Shown here: piece after piece, positions 57,150-64,000 of the stretch
Layout: every line of letters begins with the position of its first letter
Position numbering within the stretch: the first letter of the stretch is position 1
NCBI GenBank assembly: GCA_963575745.1
Contig: CAUYUJ010009424.1
Span: 156,655-220,654, forward strand
Direction: 5' to 3'
DNA length: 64,000 bases
DNA from: Prorocentrum cordatum
Lineage: Eukaryota > Sar > Dinophyceae > Prorocentrales > Prorocentraceae
Program-made: the position numbers and the translations under genes
The notes under the pieces: model-generated
Database searches by the model: none
What the model was told of the DNA's origin: nothing
Seen by the model: the letters and a program-made list of their open reading frames with translations, nothing else

Positions 57150-60100
57150 GTTGGCACCTGGAAAGCGCAGGCCCTCTTGTCCTCGGCGTGCGACCACAAA
57201 CGGGCCCAAAATATGTTTTACGTCCAGCAGCTCATGAGGAAGCTGGACGTCCCATTGGTGACGGAGGCCCACGGCACGGCTGGGGATCATGCTCTGTGCC
57301 GCACTTTGCCTGGGTGCAGGAGTGGGTGGTCCCCTGGCCCCACTACTGGGCACGCAGGCGTCGGCGTAGTGGTTCGGAATGCTTTCCTGGAGCAGTTTGA
57401 TGCGTCGCCGGTCTGGTCGGTCGTCTGGAAGGGCCGGGCGGCCGTGCTCTCTCTCCGAGGGAAAGCGGGAGCTTTCGACGTGGTAGTCGCCCACTTTCAC
57501 ACATGGGCCCAGGTCATAGAGATGGACCTCTATGACGTCCGGCTTCAGGAGCGTGAGCGCTGCTCGATCTTTTCAGCCTGCGGGCATGCCTCCAGACGCG
57601 GCTGGCGAACTCCTTATCGCCTTCCAGGAACGCCTTGACGGTCCTGGGAGGGGAGTTCAAATACGTTGCAGAGCAGGGCGGCCGACAGGCACTGACCTCG
57701 CTGCGAGAGACTGGCGGGCGCGATCGGGGCGCGCAGCGGCACTTCCAATCGATCCTCGGCCTCCCGCTTCACTCGGCGGAGATGTTTCAAGGTGCTTTCA
57801 CTCATGCATCTGCCCGCGCCCAGTCACGCGGTGGAGCAGCTCGACCGGCACATGACGTGCTGCTCACTCCCTTGACGGGGAGACCTTTCGGCGCACCGCG
57901 CGATGCTGTTCTCCAGGCGGTCCCCGCGACGGCTCCCCATGCATCTGCGGCCCAGTCCAGACCGCGCGATTCGCCATGAGGACTTCAAGCGGCGGGAGCG
58001 CTTGGAGTTCGGCCAGCGCTTGCGCGACCACCCGGAGGATTGGGGCGTGCAGAAGCTTGGTATGATGGGCCTGTTTTCCACCACCACCGCCATAAGTTGG
58101 AGGGGGAGGGGGTCCTCCTCCTCCTCCACCTCCTCCTCCTCCTCCTCCTCCTCCTCCTCCTCCTCCTCCTCTTCGTTCTCCTCCTCGTCGTCCTCCTCCT
58201 CCTTCCCCCCTCCAACTTATGGTGGTGGTGGTGGTGGAAAGCAGGCCCATCATGGTCAGCCGAAGGCGGCTGTGCGGCAGGCGGGGATCAACTTGGGAGG
58301 GCAGTGGGCGGGCGTCCCAGCGGCGACGACACTGGAGGACCGCCTCGGCCGCCCTCCGCTTCCTTCGGGCGCTCGAGCGCGGCTTCGCGACCGCTGTCTC
58401 TTCGTGCCTCCTCCCTCCTCGCGATTCCCTCTTTCATCTTTTCCGTTTCGTCCTGATCGTTTTTCCATTCTAGTTTCGTTCATCTCTGTCGATCCTCTGC
58501 CTCCTGATCGTCGTTCCCTCCCTCCTGTCCTATCCCGCGAAGCCCGTCGTGCAGGTCTGGACACAATCCTTCGTGAATGCACCTTCCCGTGGCCCAAGAT
58601 CCAGGATCTGATTGACAACCCCTACGCGTTCGAGGGCAACGTTTCGGTCAAGCTCCAGCGGCTGTGGGATCACGCCGTGGAGTTGGCCCACGACCGCGCG
58701 CCGGATGAGTTGGGGAAGTCCCATGCCGACCTCGCTGGAAACGACCCGTCTACTGCAACCAAGGCGCGTGCCAAGAATAACCGGCTCATCTTTCGACTCC
58801 CGCCAGGACGCGTCTCGGCGGTGGATGGCGTCCTCGACGAGCGTGGCGAGGCTAGGACGACGCCAGAGGAGATGGCAGCGACATTGCGCACGCATTGGGG
58901 GAAAGTATTTCAGCGCCGCGGGGTCGACGGTGACGTGCCAGCAGAGTGGCTCGACCAGGATTTAGAGCACCGCCCGTTGGATCAGCTCAGGCCGTTCTCT
59001 CCCCACAGCTTCCGCCTGAAGGAACAGCACATCCGAGAGGCCATTCGCAGATCGTGCTGCTCCTCTTCCTGGGCCGGGCGGACTATCTGGCTTGGCCTGG
59101 AGGCGCACTGAGTCTTTGGCCGTGGAGGTTCTGCACGAGGTCTTCGGCGACATCTGCAGTGAGGACGGTTTACGACGGCTTCGCAAGTTCGCGGTCATCC
59201 CGAAGAGCCCGCCCGAGAGATCGGGGGCAGCGGAAATGGGCCACGCGGTCGACGCGGTCAGGCCCTTAGCCTTAGACGTGACCAATACAGACAACGGGGT
59301 TTTGGCCCACGCAGTGCGCGCGGCAGTGGAGGACGCGGTGGCCGCGAGGATTTCCTCCTCCCAGCGGGAGGTCCTCCCTGGGAGGTCCATGCTTGCAAAC
59401 CTCGCGGACGTGGAGGAGGGCGTGGCCGAGCACTGCGCGGGCGCCCGCGGGTCGACGGCCGCATTCTTCGACTCGGAGGCCGCGCCCCCATCGATCGAGC
59501 ACGAGTTCCTTCTACGGCTTCTTCGCCACTGTGGCTGGCCCGAGTGGCTTCTCTTCGATTCGCCGCGGCCCTCGATCGGGATAAGCATCGCGACGTCGCG
59601 CTTGCGGGGGCTCGAGGTGCCAGGGCTCTGGGCTCGCGCGCGGCGTCCGCCAGGGGTGCCCTTTCTCGCCGCTTCTTCTTCTTCTTGCCGCCGCCTCCGA
59701 CTTGCTCCTCTGCCGCCTGTGCCGACCCGCCCCCGGAGCCTTCCCTTCCCCAGCGTGAGAGTTTGTTGCGCAGTTTGTCGGCGCCGAGGCGCCGCCGCCC
59801 CGCCCCTCGCAGGGCCGTCCCGCATGACGTGGGGGCGCAGCGTCAGTGTCAGCGCCAGTGTCCCCGGAGCGCTGGAGAGGACGTGCGCGGACGACTTGGC
59901 CATCATCGTCGCCCGCGCCTTCGAGAAGTCGGCGACGCTGCGCGGCATCTTCGCGGAGTATGCGCGGGCTTCTGGCTTGAAGCTCAATTTCCCAGAGACT
60001 GTGATCGCGCCCCTTTTCGGCCGCGACGGGATGGACCTCCGGGCTGAGATCTCCAGGCGAGCGCCGGCATTGAGCGCAACGGCCATCCGGGACAAGGCGA

Positions 60101-61309
60101 ATTAGATACCTTGGCTTGTCGTGGTCCCGGGTGCTACGGAGGACTCGTGGAAGAACCCCTTCGATAAGATGCTGGATCGCGCGGCCACCAGGGGCAAGAT
60201 CGGCCCAGGTTTTTGTCGCACTCGTGCGGCCTACCGCGCGTTTGTGGCCTCGGTGGTCATGTTTGTAGCGCAACTTCGGCCGCCAGTTGCCCGCTTCGGC
60301 GCTGTGGAGCAGAAGGTCTGCGCCGAGCTCTTTCCAGGCCCTCGTGCATGGGCGATCCCTGATCTCATGACGCAGCTCCGCCGCATTGGATTCCCGCGCG
60401 AGTTGATGGACACACTCTGCGACGGTTGCGGCTCAGGCTCGCGCTTGCCACCTCGAGGCGTTGACGCAGGGCAGGCTGCAGGTGCGTGTGAGAGCGCGCC
60501 GACTCCGCCGGCTTCTCCAGAGCGGTGGGCGACAACTCTACTCTCGGGCTGTCGAGGCGTGGCTGGCGAGCAACACGTTGTTTGTCTTGGAATCTGCGGC
60601 AGGCCGCATCGACGGGGAGGAGTATCGTCGTGGCCTACAGCTCACGCTCGACGCTCCTACAGCTCACGCGCTCCCGACGTGAAGACGGGCTGACAAGCCA
60701 GCAGTCGGTTCCAGTTTGTGTGTGGCAGCGCGTCCGCCGACCAAGGTAGATGTGTTTCTTCGGAGGCGGCTATACCATTGGAGTGTTGGCCTTGCGCTGG
60801 GCCGCCGTGCGCCGCGTTTTTTTTCCGCGTGCATGGCCATTCTCGGTCAGCATTTCCTGCCGTGCGTCATGGCAGCGGCCTTGCGCACAGCTTGCAACTG
60901 CTGGCACACAACGGCTCGTTTTCAGCAGCGGTCTCATTGTGCGTTCGGTTGCGGGAGTGGTTTCGGTTGCATTCGACACTACGCACAGTGTAGCCTGTAG
61001 CATCGCTGGTGCGAGGAGACGTGTGCCCTCGAGCCAGCGCCTGCGCAGGCGCGCTTTGCGAGCTTTCCCGGTCTGCGCGTGCCGAGGGGGGTTGAAGCCG
61101 CGCCCGTGCCGCGCACAAGTGACGAGATGCGCCTGATGCGAGCTGTTTGTATATACGCCCTTTACCGGGCACGCCTCGCCGTGCGGCACAAATCGGCATC
61201 TCAGCTCGACGCGGGGCATCATTTCAAGGCCGCCGTGCGCGATGTTTGCGCCCGGGAGGATCTCCACGGGCTGCTCGCCAGGTCTCGGCGCAGACGGCCA
61301 GGCGCCTAG
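57150..61309 (+). pseudogene. Decayed LINE ORF2 (endonuclease, RT, C-terminal knuckle), frameshifted
   Basis: Homologous in order to 16880-20430. Endonuclease start GTWKAQALL (versus ATWNSAALF), VTEAHG (versus LTQETHG), and GGEFKY in another frame (versus GGDWNF). Reverse transcriptase NTDNGVLAHAV, LPGRSMLANLADVEEGV and FFDSEAAPPSIEH (versus LLDLKAAFPSISH). RGVRQGCPFSPLL occurs at 59639 in a third frame, then CADDLAII. Later come VPGATEDSWKNPFDKML and the C-terminal HCAFGCGSGFGCIRHYAQC. At least five frame changes and the FB1 insertion at 58063-58252 interrupt it. Asn-to-Lys and Asp-to-Glu/Asn-to-Lys changes in the endonuclease would abolish activity, although the RT Asp residues remain. ORF1 and both element ends were not found. 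Confidence 0.82.
58063..58252. mobile_element. Foldback element FB1, intact copy (190 bp) inside the decayed LINE
   Basis: TGATGGGCCTGTTTTCCACC with GCCATAAGTTGGAGGGGG on the left is matched by CCCCCCTCCAACTTATGG and GGAAAGCAGGCCCATCA on the right. The core is (TCC)n. TGGT occurs on both sides (58058 and 58253). It falls between endonuclease and RT regions, breaking the frame (190 is not a multiple of three). Confidence 0.88.
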
Positions 61310-62125
61310 GCGCATCGTGCCTCTCCTGCTTTTTCCTTCCCCCCCCTCCCCTCTGCATGCATGTTGCTCGTTGCTTGGCTGCTGACATAACTATGGTTAC
61401 CTTGGAGTTCTCTTCTCCTCCTTTTCCTCCTCTTCCTCGTCCCCCTGCCTCCCCTCTCATCTCCTTCCTCCTCGCGATTGCTGTGCGTCCACAAGCTAGG
61501 CCCCAGTTGGGCGATGGTGTATGGATGGCGGCTGTGCAGCCCCCCCGGGGTATATTATAGCCGGAGTGCAGTATCCCCAAACAGGGTTTTGAAGCCCAGT
61601 GCGGTTTCCAAGGTCGATTGTGTGCCCGTCCAGTGCGGGTTGGCATGGCATGTTAGAACATGATAACATGATGTTTGCACATGAGATGTTTACACGAAAA
61701 CTTGTGTGACGCATGCCTATCAGGAAGCTAGCGCTAGAGGGTGTCGTACTCTCTCGCGCCTGGTCGACGAGTAAGTTGTCGGATCGGCACTGTGAGAGGC
61801 TTCGCCGCCATGCTGTGAACTCGGAAGCAGCTGTAAAACAGAAGCGGGGGAGGGCGCGGAAGCGGGGGGGCATGTCGTGTATCGAGAGGTACGCGGCGCA
61901 CGTCTCAAAAGAAAAATCGTGACGTCGGATTTCTGGGGAGGGCGGAAGGCAGGGCACGCATGACGGATGCTGAGGCAGCAGAAACGACGACGGTAGGGAC
62001 GGGGAGTCGGAGGCAGAGGCGCAGCAGCGGGAGGCGGGAGGAGGGATGAGGGAAGAGGAGCCAGGCGGGAAGCGGGAAGAGGGAGGCGGGAGAAGGAATG
62101 AGAAAGGTTGTGATTGGAACCCTAA
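61310..62125. other. Intergenic, pyrimidine-rich then unremarkable
   Basis: CCTCTTCC-rich segment at 61415-61480; a short (AACATGA)-like patch near 61655-61680; GGGAGGCGGGAGGAGGGA-type purine repeats at 62025-62095. No gene is supported. Confidence 0.4.
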
Positions 62126-62289
62126 CATATTCGAGCTTCGCATTGCGAGGATGGCTCAAGCGAAACGGGCCGGACCACCTCGCGAGCGACATCTTGGAGC
62201 TCAGTATTTGAAGGATGTATCAAACGAAACGGGCCGGACAACCTCTCGCATACGTTCTGACAAGCCCACGTCACACTCGCCTCCCGTTA

Positions 62290-62460
62290 GGTCCTCTCCT
62301 GCAACTCCCTTCCTTCTCCCTCCTCCTCCTCCTCCCCCTCCTCCTGCCTGCCCCCTCATCCACATAATCCTCCTCCCCTTTCTCCCTTCCATCTCCTTCT
62401 CCTCCTCCTCCTCCTCCTCCTCCTCCTCCTCCTCCTCCTCCTCCTCCACCTCCCCTTCAT
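62290..62460 (+). repeat. (CCT)n microsatellites within the satellite
   Basis: Two CCT/TCC tracts (62300-62345 and 62390-62455) interrupt the 64-bp satellite. Confidence 0.93.
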
Positions 62461-62639
62461 CCCGAACGGCATCTCGAGCCCAGTGTTGCGAGGATGTCTC
62501 CAGCGTAACGGGCTGGACCACCTCGCGCGCAGCATCTCGGACCCCAGAGTTGCGACGATGTCTCGGGCGAAACGTGCTGCGAGGAAGTCTCAGGCGAAAC
62601 GGGCCAGACCACCTCGAGCGCGGCGTCTCAGAGCTCCGA

Positions 62640-62765
62640 TTTGCGGGGGCTTCCTGGGGCCTCCTGTGGCCTCCTGGGGACCTCCTGGAGCTTCCTCCTA
62701 GGCCTCCTGTGGCCTCCTGGACTCCACCTGGGGCTTCCTGAAGCCTCTTGGGGTTCCCAGGGGGG
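62640..62765 (+). repeat. CCTCCTGGGGCCTCCTG repeat, copy 1
   Basis: Short tandem CCTCCTG(G/T)G(A/G)(C/A)-type units inserted between satellite units, ending GGGGGATATCTAACATGTGG. Confidence 0.85.
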
Positions 62766-62869
62766 GATATCTAACATGTGGCCGCTTGGGCCCCTCAAAA
62801 CGGGGGGGGCCACAAGAGCAGGAAAAATAAACGAATCGGCACCAGATGTGTATTAACTTGACACATTCT

Positions 62870-63010
62870 GATAGGAGGCCTCCTGGGAGCCTCCTGGGAA
62901 TCTCCTGGGGACCCCTGGGGCCTGTCCTGGGCGTCCTGCGGCCTCCTGGAGCTCTCTGGGGCCTCCTGGGGCTCCCCGGGTCTCAGGGAGGATATATAAC
63001 ATGTGGTCTT
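62870..63010 (+). repeat. CCTCCTGGGGCCTCCTG repeat, copy 2
   Basis: Same short repeat, ending GAGGATATATAACATGTGG. The shared AACATGTGG tail shows that the two arrays belong to one longer dispersed element. Confidence 0.85.
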
Positions 63011-64000
63011 CTGGCCCCCCAGGCTGGACCACCTCTTGCGCGGCATCTGGGAGCTCAGAGTTGCGAGAATGTCTTGTGCGAAGCGGGCCAGACCACCTTG
63101 CGCACGGCATCTCAGAGGTCAGAGTTGCGAGGATGTCTCAGGCGAGACGGGCCGGACCACGTCGCGCGCGGCATCTCCGATGTCAGAGTTGCGAGGATGT
63201 CTCAGGCGAAACGAAACGGGCTGGACCACGTCGCGCGGCATCTCCGAGGTCAGAGTTGCGAGGATATCTCAGGCGAAATGGGCTGGACCACCTCTTGCGC
63301 GGCAGCTCAGAGCTCAGAGTTTCGAAGATGTCTCAGGCGAAATGGGCCAGACCAACTCGCGCGCGGCATCTCGGAGCTCAGAGTTTGGAAGACGTCTCAG
63401 ACGAAACGACCCCGACCACCTGTCGCGCGGCATCTCGGAATGCAAAAAGGCGAGGATGTCTCAAGTGAAACGGACCAGATCACCTCTTGGGCGGCATCTC
63501 GGGGCTCAGAGTTTGGAGGATGTCTCAAGCGAAACGGTCCGGACCAAGAGCGCAGAGTTGCAAGGATGTCTCAGGCAAAAAGGGCCGGACCACCTCGCGC
63601 ACGGCATATCAGGGCTTTGAGTTTGGAGGATGTCTTAGGCGAAACGGGCCGGACCACCTCTTGCGCGGCATCTCGGAGCCAAGAGTTTCGATCATGTCTC
63701 AGGCGAAATGTACTGGACCACCTCTTGTGCGGCATCTCAGAACTCAGAGCTGCGAGAGTGTCTCAGGCGAAACGCGCCAGACCACCTCGCGCACGGCATC
63801 TCAGAGCTCAGAGTTTGGAGGATGTCTAAGGCGATACGGACCACGGACCAGACCATCTCTCGCGCGGCATCTGGGGGCTCAGAGTTTGGAGGATGTCTCA
63901 GGCGAAACGGGCCGGACCACCTCTTGGGCGGCATCTGGGAGCTTAGAGTTTCGAGGATGTCTCAGGCGAAACGGGCCGGACCACCTTTTGCGCGGTATTT

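Larger units (their letters stand above)
62120..64000 (+). repeat. 64-bp satellite, about 20 units, runs off the window
   Basis: The unit is GGCATCTCGGAGCTCAGAGT, then TGCGAGGATGTCTCAGGCGA, then AACGGGCCGGACCACCTCGC. GTCTCA recurs at 64-bp steps (for example 63135, 63199, 63330, 63394, 63458, 63522). The array is contiguous from about 63030 to the end, with dispersed units at 62145-62240 and 62470-62640. Long open frames on the plus strand result from repeats with few stops. No protein function is supported. Confidence 0.92.

Noticed and set aside
63000-64000. Regular about 64-bp repeats considered as a CRISPR array
   Set aside because: Whole units are repeated with no conserved-repeat/variable-spacer structure; the context is eukaryotic satellite DNA.
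1-64000. rRNA, tRNA or snRNA genes
   Set aside because: No recognisable conserved stems or boxes were seen on reading; a covariance-model search (tRNAscan/Infernal) would be needed to exclude divergent copies.

Overview
This window looks like nuclear DNA of a dinoflagellate. The deciding evidence is an exact copy of the 22-nt dinoflagellate spliced leader (DinoSL) at 15391-15412. GC-rich sequence packed with simple repeats, minisatellites and foldback elements, a non-canonical GA-AG intron, and the near absence of long protein-coding reading frames all fit. The species cannot be read from the sequence. Nothing supports a bacterial, organellar or viral origin.

Layout. 1-5.4 kb: microsatellites and tandem arrays, including 89-bp and 112-bp arrays of one satellite family in opposite orientations. 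5.4-13.5 kb: a large array of about five diverged units of 1.3-1.8 kb, three of which carry long (GAC)n tracts. 13.5-15.4 kb: short dispersed repeats. 15.39-20.53 kb: a complete-looking LINE retrotransposon with ORF1 (coiled coil plus RRM-like domain) and ORF2 (APE endonuclease, reverse transcriptase, Cys/His knuckle). It begins with the DinoSL and sits inside a foldback element (FB1), flanked by an 18-bp duplication. 20.5-43 kb: mostly non-coding repeats, with a few exon-like islands (26.9-27.2 kb minus; 28.56-28.7 kb plus). 43.9-49.7 kb: the best host gene, a multi-exon gene encoding PAN/Apple-like cysteine repeats, a Thr/Ser-rich linker and a putative glycosyltransferase-like domain. A possible signal-anchor exon lies upstream. 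50-55 kb: minisatellites of about 80, 11 and 9 bp. 57.15-61.31 kb: a second LINE, decayed and broken by frameshifts and an FB1 insertion. 62.1 kb to the end: a 64-bp satellite.

The main result is a group of at least ten families of short (about 140-310 bp) elements with long terminal inverted repeats (FB1-FB10). One FB2 copy coincides, to the base, with a GT-AG intron of the PAN/glycosyltransferase gene (46534-46739), so it behaves as an introner: a transposable element that creates an intron. The next intron (47874-48118) is GA-AG and also has inverted-repeat ends. In the LINE, ORF2 follows ORF1 in the same frame across one TGA followed by CGG. No ATG occurs in that frame until the endonuclease domain is two-thirds read, which suggests stop-codon readthrough. 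The LINE carrying the spliced leader implies that a mature trans-spliced transcript was its template.
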